From Cotesia glomerata (Eukaryota > Arthropoda > Insecta > Hymenoptera > Braconidae): a DNA stretch of 64,000 nt. Below are positions 1 to 10,449 of this stretch, piece after piece (the stretch's first letter is position 1; each line of letters begins with the position of its first letter). The translations under genes and the position numbers were made by a program. A model generated the notes under the pieces. It saw nothing but the letters and a program-made list of their open reading frames with translations. It was not told where the DNA came from and did not search any database. The stretch spans positions 1-64,000 of the forward strand of contig NW_025404017.1 of the NCBI RefSeq assembly GCF_020080835.1, given 5' to 3'.

Positions 1-340
1 GCCAGAATTTAATGTCAGTGAAGAACCTTTAACTCTTCAGTACCCACGTTCTTTTTAGTGTCTATTTTAGTGTCTATTAAAATCATAGATAATTTGGGTT
101 TCTATGAGTAGTAATTTATTGGGTTGCTCTTGTCATTGATGACAGAGAAATAAGATTCACAGAATGATTCAAGTAGACATAACAACTTACTTTATCTTAT
201 TTACATAATTAAAATTTGTTATTTACTCATTTAGTTTTTTGGAATCAATATCAAGGATAAATTTAACACAAGATTCATTAGAGAGATATCAATAACTTTA
301 CTATAAATTAAAAAAATTATCTGATCCAAGATCTCTATTG

Positions 341-415
341 CAGGTTGAGTTACATAAAAAGCTCAAGAAGTCAATCACAGTAGTCAATATTATGAAAAAG
401 AAACTCAAGTTACAA
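341..415 (+). other. Exon-like 75-bp module inside the fold-back arm
   Basis: On the plus strand a 75-base open stretch is flanked by ttgcag on the left and gtaagg on the right. It translates to a lysine-rich helix with heptad-like spacing (VELHKKLKKS at the start). It is present again, inverted, near 1748-1822. It may be an exon fragment captured with the duplication, for example from a coiled-coil region of a transposase or host gene. I do not recognise the source. Confidence 0.3.
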
Positions 416-446
416 GTAAGGTTCTTTAAACTTTTTAAAGTTTTTA

Positions 447-1340
447 TCAGTTTTAGATAATCAAACCATGTGTCATAATTGTAAGGATCCTTCTTTACTA
501 ACTGATCGTATTTATTCTTGTGTTTACTCACAGTTACTAGTTCGATATCCTCTCGATTCTCGTATTTCTTCTCATGAATGGTGTATGCTTTATAAATTTC
601 TTCCGCTCGTTCTTCAGGAATATGATCTATAGCGTATTTATCTCATCACCATAGAAAGTAACAGCATGTTCATAAACGCTTCGTGCTCCTTTAATGAAAC
701 CATTATTAGCTTCAAAACTTGCGTAATTCATCCAATTCTTGACGTCAGGATGAATCATTACAAAACGTTCATATATTTGTCGTGCACGGTCAAGTTCTTT
801 ATAACGTAACTCGAAATTGATATAAGTTTGCCAAGCCTGCTCATTAGGTTCCCATTCCATTCAACGTTCGAAAACTTGTCTTGCTCCGGCGATATTCTCC
901 AACTTTTCCTCGAAGGCTTTACGTTTCCGTTGGTGATAGTCTGCTAGCTCATGAGGATCAGAAATTTTTTGTTTCTTCGGAGCCGGAAGCATTTCTAAAT
1001 CACGTTCTTTGGCCTCTCGGAGCAACTGCTCTGCAGTAATTTGAATTTTAGCTGGTGCTTTTTTTTTTTACTTGAAATATTCGAGTATTTATTAGTAACA
1101 TTGTTACAAAAATAAATATTAATATTTTAGAAATTAAATTATTAATTTTGAAACCAATTAGAATAAATTAAATAAAAAGAGAGAATGAAGCGGCATAATA
1201 TAAAATATGTTTTCAATTAATGTTTTCAAGTAGTCTCATCCGATAACGCAATTTTTTTTTTCAATTGAAAAACAATTTCTAATTATACTATTATCAGTAT
1301 CAATGGAAACACATAAATAACCATCAAGAATTTATGATGT
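447..1340 (-). pseudogene. Broken genomic copy of crooked neck (exon 2 part plus intron)
   Basis: This stretch matches the intact gene at about 5085-6330, including intron DNA upstream of exon 2 (1063-1340 resembles 6050-6330), so it came from genomic DNA and not from a processed mRNA. Two internal deletions are visible. About 80 bp is missing near 640, corresponding to roughly 5278-5355, and about 260 bp is missing near 907, corresponding to roughly 5628-5890. The acceptor of exon 2 is damaged (an A/T-rich run and ttg in place of the intact cag). Reading frame is lost at the deletions and the HAT-repeat region is incomplete, so no Crooked neck protein can be made from it. Sequence similarity elsewhere is high, so the copy is young. 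Confidence 0.88.
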
Positions 1341-1351
1341 TTTATTTTAAA

Positions 1352-1588
1352 ATAAGTAATTTTTTTTTTCTTTTTTTTTATTTATTATTATTTAGAGTCG
1401 GTTTTAACTGCTGTGGTCATATCGCCGACTTTTAACTGTTGGGAGTGGTACGTTGGGTCTTTTTGGGTTGTGTAAATCTTAACCTACGCGGCAAGGGCCG
1501 AATATCAACCAAGTTGGTTTCTAAGACCAACTTGGGATTCGAACCCACACCTGGCCGGTAAGTTAGTCCAAGTTCTCTATATATATAT
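1352..1588 (-). mobile_element. tRNA-derived SINE
   Basis: Read on the minus strand the element has a perfect Pol III B box (GGTTCGAATCC, near 1535-1545), followed at once by a 10-bp inverted repeat (CCAAGTTGGT with ACCAACTTGG) and a body that ends in an A-rich tail (AATAATAATAAAT then A-run, 1352-1395). The A box is not clear. It lies in the loop of the fold-back repeat next to the inner edge of the right arm, with a short (TA)n run between. The family is not one I can name. Confidence 0.6.
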
Positions 1589-2088
1589 AGAGAAGAAATA
1601 CGAGAATCGAGAGGATATCGAACTAGTAACTGTGAGTAAACACAAGAATAAATACGATCAGTTAGTAAAGAAGGATCCTTACAATTATGACACATGGTTT
1701 GATTATCTAAAACTGATAAAAACTTTAAAAAGTTTAAAGAACCTTACTTGTAACTTGAGTTTCTTTTTCATAATATTGACTACTGTGATTGACTTCTTGA
1801 GCTTTTTATGTAACTCAACCTGCAATAGAGATCTTGGATCAGATAATTTTTTTAATTTATAGTAAAGTTATTGATATCTCTCTAATGAATCTTGTGTTAA
1901 ATTTATCCTTGATATTGATTCCAAAAAACTAAATGAGTAAATAACAAATTTTAATTATGTAAATAAGATAAAGTAAGTTGTTATGTCTACTTGAATCATT
2001 CTGTGAATCTTATTTCTCTGTCATCAATGACAAGAGCAACCCAATAAATTACTACTCATAGAAACCCGAATTATCTATGATTTTAATA

Positions 2089-2550
2089 ATTCAAACTAAG
2101 AAAAATTTGATCAACTTTCAGAATAGTAAAAGTGCAAATAATTTAAGTTCTTCAGATATTAACTTATCGGAAGATTCCTTATCATCTTATATAACACGGG
2201 TTGAAAACACCGTTCTAATAAACTAATACACTTATAATATTATCATTTACATATCTATCTCCTTTCTACGTATCAATTATTATTCTTTAATTTTTCTCTG
2301 CTGTGCAACTCTTGAATTTTTCATCTAACAATGAATTATATCTATACTTAAAATATATTATTATTGTAAATGTATATTGTCGATCGGCGTATGTTAAAAT
2401 GAAAAATAGATATAAGACTAATTTGAAGTTCAAATAACGAATAAGAAATTATTATTTATTTCTGCAAGTACATAATATTTACTTTGAAGTAATGGTATGA
2501 CAAAATTGTGTTTGAATAGTACATATTGAAAAAAAAATGATTGTTATTAT
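2089..2550. other. AT-rich spacer, no gene seen
   Basis: Between the fold-back repeat and the protease pseudogene I see no open frame with splice signals, no terminal inverted repeats and no tRNA-like sequence. Confidence 0.6.
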
Positions 2551-2863
2551 TATTTAGAGTTTTCCTGCAGTTTTTGATAAACCCAAGATCTATAGGCTGA
2601 AATATCAGTTTAGACTCCCGGGTAGTCAACAAGTCGATCATTGATAACCAATGGACTGCCACCATCTCCGTTACAAGCATCATATCGACCATCCGGATAA
2701 CCCGCGCAAATTTGTCCCTGTGGAAGTCCACCGATTGCGTAGTAGCTGTCATCACACTGGCTTTTAGGAATAGTCAAGACGGCAACACTCAATAAATAAT
2801 TTGGATAGTCTCCATTTTCTGTTTTGCCCCATCCTGCAACCAGACCAACTGAACCAGGCTTAA

Positions 2864-3799
2864 CCCGTTGAGGACACACCTCGAAAAAATTACGTTGAGG
2901 ACACACGGGGTCCAGTGGATCCCACTCAGCAAAACAGTTCTAATTAATTTCCTATGTGATGTATTAACTCATAATTGGCACCAAACTTTAATATAACATT
3001 CCCTCTAAATATCTTACTAGTTATTTTTAATTTCTAATAATTTAAAAATACCGAATACGAATTTCGGTCAGTCGCTTAAAATGAAAATAAGACATTTAAA
3101 CATGCAAAATAATATAGAAAGATTTAGTTTTTTGTCATAAAACTTTTTTATTATATTTATTTCGATTTTTACTTGTATACGGTTCTCGGTTTTTACAAGG
3201 CTGGGTAGATGGTAGCTGTCGCATTCCGCGAGTGCGCCACCGTCCTGTGTTTTTATACTGTCCTTGTTTATTCAACGCTTTTTTGGACCCCAGCACATCC
3301 TCTTTTCACTCCTGTATTTTCACTACATAATCAACCTTATTTTTCGCACATTTGTATACTCAACTCTTTATTATTATCACGCGGCTGTGGACCGACTTGT
3401 GCTTTCTGTACTGTATTTACCCTATTCCTCACCCTTTTCTATCGATTGTTGGAATAGTGGCGATAGGGAAACCACAGAAGAAAACCCATGCCAGTACAGT
3501 TCGGCTACCGGAGCGACCCCCGACGGTTGGTGTAGGAACTATTCGAACAACCGTCGGGGCTCGAACCCTCGCCTGACGGCATGATGTGCGAGCGAACTAA
3601 CGGGATAATGACTTAACCCGCTCGGCCATCATGCCACTTAACTTTTTTATTATAATTATTACAATAAAAAAATAGAAATATTTTCAAGAATATCAATGAA
3701 ATAAGTCGTAAATGAGACTCATTTATAAATCTCCTTTTAAATTTAAAATTGCCTCAAAGTTCGCCTGGGGTCCACTGGACCCCATGTGTCCTCAACGGG
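2864..3799. mobile_element. piggyBac-type non-autonomous element at a TTAA site
   Basis: The element is bounded by TTAA on both sides (2860-2863 and 3800-3803). Its ends are inverted copies beginning CCCGTTGAGGACACA, continuing with GGGGTCCAGTGGACCCC. The left end carries an extra partial repeat of the terminal motif (ACGTTGAGGACACAC near 2893), so that end is slightly longer. TTAA duplication and CCC/GGG termini are the hallmark of piggyBac-like transposons. There is no transposase ORF, and about half of the interior is a SINE (roughly 3185-3637). If one TTAA is removed with the element, the flanking protease frame is continuous, which identifies the insertion seam exactly. Confidence 0.85.
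3185..3637 (-). mobile_element. tRNA(Ser/Leu)-derived SINE nested in the piggyBac-type element
   Basis: On the minus strand the head reads GATGGCCGAGCGGGTTAAG (A box, 3612-3630) and GGTTCGAGCCC (B box, about 3558-3568), with the long variable arm expected of a serine or leucine tRNA relative. Just after the B box comes a 12-bp inverted repeat (CCCCGACGGTTG 3518-3529 with its complement 3548-3559). The remaining ~330 bp is a unique body whose 3' border I cannot fix. Open frames on the plus strand over this region have no coding character. Confidence 0.72.
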
Positions 3800-4069
3800 T
3801 TAACTTGTTCATTAGCGTTTAAAAGTTGTACGGATTGACGAGTTCCGTCAAAGTGAAATGGTTCAAAAACTTCAATCAAGGCAATATCATTTAATGGAAT
3901 TCCTTTTTCAGTGATTTTGAAATCTTCGTGTTTAATCACATTGATAACTGTGTGAAGAGATCCACCCTTGTCATTTTAACCAAATAAAAATTATAAGCTT
4001 TGGTTAAAAAATTTAAAACGCATTTTTATTTACAATATTATACAAAAAAAAGTATCTTATCTACACATT

Positions 4070-6788
4070 TTAATTTTCTTCAGTACCTTTTTCGATGGCT
4101 TTTTTCCAATTTTTGGCCGTACTGAGAAGTCTAATCGTTGTTTGCTTGGCTTCATCTTCCGGAAATTCAAAATCATAAATTTCTTGCCAGCCTTCCATCC
4201 CATCTTCACCCATGACCTTAACAGTTTTCTTGATTCTTTTCGGCATTTTATCCATAATTTTCTTTTTACTGTCTTCATCACCTTTATCCATTTCAAAATC
4301 TTTCCAAGCGTCCAATAATATAGCTCTGCTTTCTCGATCTCCATTCATTTTCAATGCAGTATTAGCACGTTCAAATACTCGTCTAGCAACACTAACTGGA
4401 TCCACATCTTCGTACTCATTACATAATTCAAACTTGGCATAAGCTATCCAAATTTTCACGTGAATTGATCGTTCAAGCAGCCGCTCAAATAGCTGTCGTG
4501 CATTCTGTGGTTCCCCTTGTGAAATTTCAAAATCGATGTACGATTTCCACAACAATTCCGGCATATCTAGTCGTGGCTGCTTCAATCCAAGCTCATAAAT
4601 TGCACGTGCACGATCTAGATCAACTAGCTGAGTTTCTAATTCGGCATATTTCATCCAAGTAGTACAATTTTCCGGTTCGTACATTAACCATTTTTCGTAA
4701 AGTTTTCTGCAGCGATCAAACTCACGTAGCCCCATTTCCAATTCAATGTATCCACGGAACAGCTTGTTTTTAGGGCACATTCCTAAACTCGTGCCCAAAA
4801 ATTTACGCGCGACGTCTAAATTTTTTTGACGAATTTCGAACTTTGCATACATAAGCCAAATTTTTGCAAACGTAAAAATTTTATGCGGAATCAATTGAAG
4901 ACAAACTTTATAAACATTACGGCAGCGATCTAGATCTTGAGTTTCAAGTTCTTCGAATAGTGCGTAGTTAATCCACAGGTAAATATAACGACGCCAATAT
5001 TCTTTTTCTTTTTTTGGAGGTACGTACGCAATAGCACGTTCATAAATTTCCCGAGTCTGATCGTGATTTTCTTCAGATTCCATCAGTTTCAGATAATCAA
5101 ACCATGTGTCATAATTGTAAGGATCCTTCTCTACTAACTGATCGTATTTATTCTTGTGTTTACTCACAGTTACTAGTTCGATATCCTCTCGGTCCCCGTA
5201 CTTCTTCTCATGAATGGTGTATGCTTTATAAATTTCTTCAGCTCGTTCTTTAGGGATATGATCTATAGCGTATTTATATATAACCCGAGCACGATCATGC
5301 TCTCGTTGAGATTCTTCAAACCGAGCAAATGCGAGATAAAGTTTCTCGTCGATCATCTCATCACCATAGAAAGTAACAGCACGTTCATAAACACTTCGTG
5401 CTCCTTTAATAAAACCATTATTAGCTTCAAATCTTGCGTACTTGATCCAATTCTTGACTTCAGGATGAATCATTACAAAACGTTCATATATTTGTCGTGC
5501 ACGGTCAAGTTCTTTATAACGTAACTCGAAATTGATATAAGTTTGCCAAGCCTGCTCATCAGGTTCCCATTCCATCCAACGTTCGAAAACTTGTCTTGCT
5601 CCGGCGATATTTTCCAACATTTCCTCCATATACGTATATTTGTACCAAAACTGGTTGATTCGTGGAAGAATAGTGACTGCTTTGTCAAATAAATTCCGAG
5701 CATGATTGACTTGACGGTTGCTCATCTCCATTTCCAAGTACTTTAACCAAAGTGTTATACTTCGATGATCCACATCCAAGGCTCGTTCGTATATAGAACG
5801 AGCGCGAGCGATCTGTTTTTGAGTTTCTTCCCATTTTGCGTATTTGATCCAATTTGAAATTACCATACGATTTTTTCGAATGGTGTCTTCGAAGGCTTTA
5901 CGTTTACGATGTTGGTAGTCTGCTAGCTCATGGGGATCGGAAATTTTTTGTTTCGGTGGAGGTGGAAGTATTTCTAAATCACGTTCTTTGGCCTCCCGCA
6001 ATAACTGTTCTGCAGTGATTTGAATTTCAGCCGGTGCTTTATTTTTTACCTGAAAAATTCGAATGTTTATTAGTAACATTGTTAAAAAAATAAATATTAA
6101 CATTTTAGAAATTAAATTATTAATTTTGAAACCAATTAGAATAAATTCAATAAAAAGAGAGAATGAAGCGGCACAACATAAAATATATGTTTTTAATTAA
6201 TGTTTTTAAGTAGTCTCATTCAATGACGCAATTTTTTTTTTCAATTGAAAAAAAATTTCTAATTTATACTATTATCAGTATCAATGGAAACACAACTTAT
6301 CAAGAATTTATGTTTTATTTTAAAATAAGTAATTACTTTGAAGAGAAAAAAGAATTATTGAAATTTGTATACTTTAATGATTGTAAAAATTGCCAATTTA
6401 ATTTTATTTACCAAATACTATGACTGAAAATAATATATTCAATATGTGATATAAAGATCGTTGTTTTTACTTAATAAAAAGGTAGTGTGATTATCAGCCT
6501 AAGTACCCGATCCAAATTTTAGGCAAAAATCAAATTTATTAATTTGTTACCACGTTTTGACATGAAATCTCATGTCATCCTCAAGTCAATTAATATGATT
6601 TTTAGACTCGATTAAATTATGTGGCATCAAATTAATAAATTTGATTTTTGTCTAAAATTTGGATCAGGTACTCGGGCTGATAATCAAACTATCTTTTTAT
6701 TCATTCATAATAACAAAAAAAATAATAAAATTGAAGAGGTTATAATACTTACTTTAGCTACTTTGGGCATTTTCTGTGGTTTTTCCAT
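4070..6788 (-). CDS. crn: Crooked neck, spliceosomal HAT-repeat protein (CRNKL1)
   Basis: Crooked neck (Clf1/Syf3) is a scaffold of the Prp19-associated part of the spliceosome and acts in the nucleus in pre-mRNA splicing. Two coding exons: 6753-6788 (MEKPQKMPKVAK) and 4070-6049; joined they give 671 residues, close to the ~690-700 of other animals. Nearly the whole protein is tandem HAT (half-a-TPR) repeats of about 34 residues with the W..Y..FE signature, for example IWIAYAKFE and LWLKYLEME. The N-terminal ILPPPPKQKI block is typical. The donor is AAA|gtaagt and the acceptor ttcag|GTA; the join is in frame. The 703-bp intron holds a MITE. A broken copy of exon 2 lies at 447-1340. Identity is secure. 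Confidence 0.96.
6473..6701. mobile_element. Palindromic MITE in crn intron 1
   Basis: The two ends are inverted copies for about 75 bp: AATAAAAAGGTAGTGTGATT at the left matches the complement of the right end, with a few mismatches, continuing through TATCAGCC...GATCCAAATTTTAG. The centre (about 6548-6620) is unique. No ORF. Flanks do not show a clear target duplication, so I cannot assign a superfamily. Its position inside the intron leaves the splice sites intact. Confidence 0.75.
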
Positions 6789-8196
6789 TATGGTAAATTA
6801 ATCACTAAAAAATTTGTTAATATTAAAATAGATAAGTACTATTACAATTAATGTAATCAAATAAAATATTCAAAATTTTAATAAACTATTTCCTTGTTGT
6901 AAAAATGTGACGCTCTCAGTAAATTGTATAAACGTAAACGTATAATCAACGTTGCTCGAGAATTGGAGTTGTTTTCATTAGTGACGACAGTAACGCCGCT
7001 AACGAAATCATAAAAAGTAAGCAAACTTGTTATTTACATCTACACTGTCGCTTGTCTTAAATTTGAAATTTTCAGCGGGTAAATTATAATTGAATAAATT
7101 AAGAACACTGACGTAACTGGATTACAAGATGAAAGTATTCGAATAGGTACGAGAAACTAATTATTATTTAATTTTTTTAAGATTAAATTTAATCGATAAT
7201 ATGAAAGTAAAAATAGCAAGCATACAAAAACTTTAAAATTTTAATTCTTTAATAATATATATTTTTTTTAAAACTCAAACAATTTTCAAATGTTACCTAC
7301 TTTCAATATGATATTCGACTATCAATTAATTATAAAAATTGAAGATATTAAAAATGATAAAATTAATGTTTTGCAAATGGTCAAGTTTACATGAATAATA
7401 AATGCAAGAGAATGTTTGATACAGAATATGAAAATGCATTATTATGTCAGCAAATTAAAGTGGGAAAATAATATGCAAAAGGGTTGATTCGAATATCAAT
7501 AGCTAGCTAATATTACTCAACTGCTATTTTTCCATCGGTCAATGCAGTTCACTTTTACCTAATAAAAAAAATAATTAAAAAATCAGTAAAAAGTTTCATT
7601 TATTAACAATAATAAAAATACATATTTAAGTATGACTTATAATCGCAAACATTTGACAATTTTCTGGTTTATTTAAAAAATAAATTAGCACTAAGAAAAC
7701 ATGAGATTAAGAATTGCATCCATAGTTTTTAAAAATTTTCAATACTTATAGTAAAATTTTTTTAAATGACGTTTTTGTTAAAAAAGTTATAAAAATTGTC
7801 AAATTCTTTTATTTTAGTAATACTAATTATGAATTCTTATTTTACAAGTATACAAGGTAAAAAAAGCGCCTTAAAAATTAATTCTTGTTCTGTTCGTTGA
7901 AAACACCTGTGACACCAGTAGACCAACCAAGTAGCAAAATATCACATCTGCGAGAACTCTATTATTATTATTAGTCGGAGTAAATAACTTCAAGAATAAA
8001 CAAGCGCATGCTGAGGAAAATAAAAAAAAAAAATGGCTGTTGTGTTGTAAACCTTAAAGTGCGTCGTGTGCGTAATACGACAATATATACAGATACACAT
8101 TTGTTTATTTACATTATACATAAAAGTTCATTAATTGATCGTATTTTAACTAAATCGTAGTACCTACATACATATACAATTATTTATAAAAAAAAA
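6789..8196. promoter_or_regulatory. Divergent intergenic region between crn and RNF146
   Basis: The 1.4 kb separates two genes that point away from each other and must hold both promoters and 5' leaders. The RNF146 leader probably covers the less AT-biased stretch near 7900-8196. I see no ORF, transposon end or RNA gene. Confidence 0.5.
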
Positions 8197-10449
8197 ATGG
8201 CTCAAGCTAAAGTAGAAACAATAGATTTAACTGAGGATGACAAAACTGAAAGTCAAGGTAATATATTATTTTTTCTTTAATGACGGCTGTATATTTCTAG
8301 AAGTCATTGACGTTATCTGGTATAATTAATGTAATTGTGTTGGGTTGTTTAATTAATTTTTTACTTTTTAGTCATTACAGATATTACTTAACAGATTATA
8401 AACATAATGTGGCAGAAATTATTTTCAAGAGTTAGTATTTATTTATGTAAATAATCAATGTTTATTTGTAGGTAACTCAATGGAGTGCGCAGTATGCCTT
8501 CAAATATGTGTCCATCCGGCAAGATTGCCATGCAGCCATGTATTTTGTTATTTGTGCGTCAAAGGCGTTGCTAATCAAAGCAAAAAATGTCCCATGTGTA
8601 GACAAGAAATTCCGCCAGATTTTGTGGAAAAACCAAATCTGATTGAAGTCGAAGAAACAAAACAACCAGCCTCTGTCGTTGAGGATGAATACCAGTGGTT
8701 TTATGAAGGACGAAATGGTAAATTTTTAACATCTCTTGAATCAACAAGAGTAATTTTTATTAATTTAAAATTTTCAATCTTTAGTTCAATTCATCATGTT
8801 CTACTATTCAAATCTAATTTTTATGGAAAATAATTTAATGGTGTCCATATAATTGATGAAATTGTAATTAAAAGATAAAATGATAATTATTTAAATTTAA
8901 TAGAAATTGATATGATATCGAATTTAGGTTGGTGGAGATACGATCCTAGAACAAGCCGAGACCTGGAGAAGTTATTCCAACTTGGACATAATGAGTGTCA
9001 ACTATTAATATGCGGCGCAGTTTATTGTATCGATTTTCAAAATTATTGCCAATTTCCGAAATTACAACCAGCACGTAAACGCAATATTAAACGTGATACA
9101 AAAAATGTTCCACACTTAGGCATTGCTGGTATTCGTTGAAAAATTTTAACGTCTAGATTGAATATATTTGTAGAACTTAATTCAATTCCTACAACCTCGC
9201 AATAATGAATTAATTTTTATTTATTTTTTAATTTAAAAATTTTTCAGTATAGTTCTTTTAAAATAAATTATTTCCAAACAAAATTTTTTTGTATAAAGCT
9301 TACATAATATACAATAATTTTATATTAAAACATTAATATTATACAACAATAAAATTAAAATAATATAAACTAAATGGTTTTAAAAAAAATTTTTTTTTTA
9401 ATATATTAATGGAAATTTTTATTATTTTTATTTATAAGTAGCCTCAGCTTAACAGTTATCTGTTACAGGTTGGTGGCAATATGATCAGCGTACAAGTCTG
9501 GAACTTGAAACAGCTTATAAGCAAGGCAAACGAACATACGAATTATTAATCGCGGGTTTTCTTTATATTGCTGACTTTGGGTCTATGTTACAACTGCGTC
9601 GTAATGATCCATCACGCCAACGCCGTATTAAACGTGATTTATCAAATGCACCAAAAAAAGGAATCGCTGGTTTACGTCTCAATCAACATGATGAAGAACC
9701 AGTATTCCGTGAAATACGTGGAGCCGAGAGATCTGCTAGCCCAGCAAGCGATATAACCGGTAAAATTAATAACTGATATTAGAGTATAATACCGTGATGT
9801 ATTTATTAACTGATCGTAAGACTATGTCCCCTAACGACCAAAAAATAGATTGCAGTAATTGTGCAGAGTGCATAAATTCTGCTCAATTTCAGCTGCTATA
9901 TAAACCAAATTAAACATAAAATTTAAATTATAATAACAAATAATAAAATTCAAAGTTTACAGTCTAGTGTTGAAAGTGATTGTAAAGGTATCTTATTATT
10001 CAACTACGCAGTTTATTGCTAAAGTAAAAAAATCAAAATTTTTCAAGATGTTGAGATGATAATAATTTAATTGTTGATAGACTCTTCTCCACCGTCCATC
10101 TTACGGCATGAAATAAATTATATTTATTTTGATTAAATTTTGAAAACTAATGAAAATATTACTTGGCTTTGATACAAAATATTTTACTCTTTAAGGAACA
10201 GGAGATGGAGCAAGTACACCAGTACCACCAAGTAATACACCGCAGACTCCAGCAGGACACGCCAGTGGTGATGCAACACCTCTAACCGACAGGACGGACC
10301 AACGGGCGGATTCTTTACATCAGGTTTTAGAACAAATGCGTTCATTAATGCTTACAGGGCATTTGTCATTAAATAGCGATAATGAAGTTGAAGAAACAAC
10401 CAACGATGGATCATTTTCAGATCATCATAGTTCCTCCTCCTTGCTGTGA
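8197..10449 (+). CDS. RNF146: RNF146-type E3 ubiquitin ligase (RING plus WWE)
   Basis: RNF146 recognises poly(ADP-ribosyl)ated proteins such as axin through its WWE domain and ubiquitinates them through its RING. Main-isoform exons: 8197-8257, 8472-8717, 9469-9759, 10196-10449; 283 residues. All junctions are phase 1. The RING is C3HC4: CAVCLQICVHPARLPCSHVF then CYLC and CPMC. The linker ends WFYEGRNG and enters the WWE domain (GWWQYDQRTSLELE, LLIAGFLYIADF, MLQLRRN, IKRDL, PKKGIAGL), which keeps the tyrosine, arginine, glutamine and lysine that line the iso-ADP-ribose pocket in the vertebrate protein as I recall it. The tail is Thr/Pro/Ser-rich with no domain. A second WWE exon lies between exons 2 and 3 and is listed separately. 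Confidence 0.93.
8928..9139 (+). CDS. RNF146: Alternative, divergent WWE exon of RNF146 ending in a stop
   Basis: The acceptor (tttag|GTTGG) is the same phase as the downstream WWE exon. The exon encodes a full WWE homologue (WWRYDPRTSRDLEK, LLICGAVYCIDF, YCQFPKL, IKRD, LGIAGIR) and then stops with TGA. Used as a last exon it would give a 172-residue RING-WWE protein without the C-terminal tail; AATAAA-like signals follow (near 9258 and 9347). Compared with the downstream copy it keeps YD.RTS and the glutamine but loses the RRN block and the lysine pair before GIAG. A possible internal donor (GCTG|gtattc, just before the stop) would keep phase 1 and allow a double-WWE protein. Which form is used cannot be told from the sequence. 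Confidence 0.75.

Larger units (their letters stand above)
75..2088. repeat. Fold-back inverted repeat, two ~499-bp arms around a ~1-kb loop
   Basis: Bases 75-573 are the reverse complement of 1590-2088: every pair I checked sums to 2163, with only a scattered mismatch (for example an A/G difference near 2059). Outside these limits the two sides diverge at once. Each arm holds about 127 bp of crooked neck exon sequence (447-573 and its mirror) plus about 370 bp of other DNA. The loop, 574-1589, holds more crooked neck sequence in single copy and a tRNA-derived SINE. Near identity of the arms implies recent origin or ongoing gene conversion. The arms do not end in a recognisable transposon terminus, so I read this as a fold-back duplication rather than a transposon. 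Confidence 0.9.
2551..3975 (-). pseudogene. Trypsin-like serine protease (S1) pseudogene, split by a transposon
   Basis: Two blocks on the minus strand encode the C-terminal half of an S1 protease. Block one (about 3975-3804) carries the catalytic-Asp region (LNDIALIEV). Block two (2859-2551) carries GLVAGWGKTENGDYP, the PKSQCD and ICAGYPDG segments and the active-site loop. The loop reads NGDGGSPLV where active family members have GDSGGP, so the nucleophile serine is absent. A TAA stands where the family has the tyrosine of YPGVYT (after YPGV, near 2617), followed by an otherwise good C-terminal helix (ISAYRSWVYQKLQ). A 936-bp TTAA-flanked element separates the blocks. I find no exon with the catalytic histidine. 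The gene is therefore dead in at least three ways. Confidence 0.85.

Noticed and set aside
447..1340. Processed retrocopy of crn
   Set aside because: Intron sequence is present, so the source was genomic DNA.
3209..3584. Three overlapping plus-strand frames
   Set aside because: They lie in the SINE body and its tRNA-like head; no homology or codon bias.
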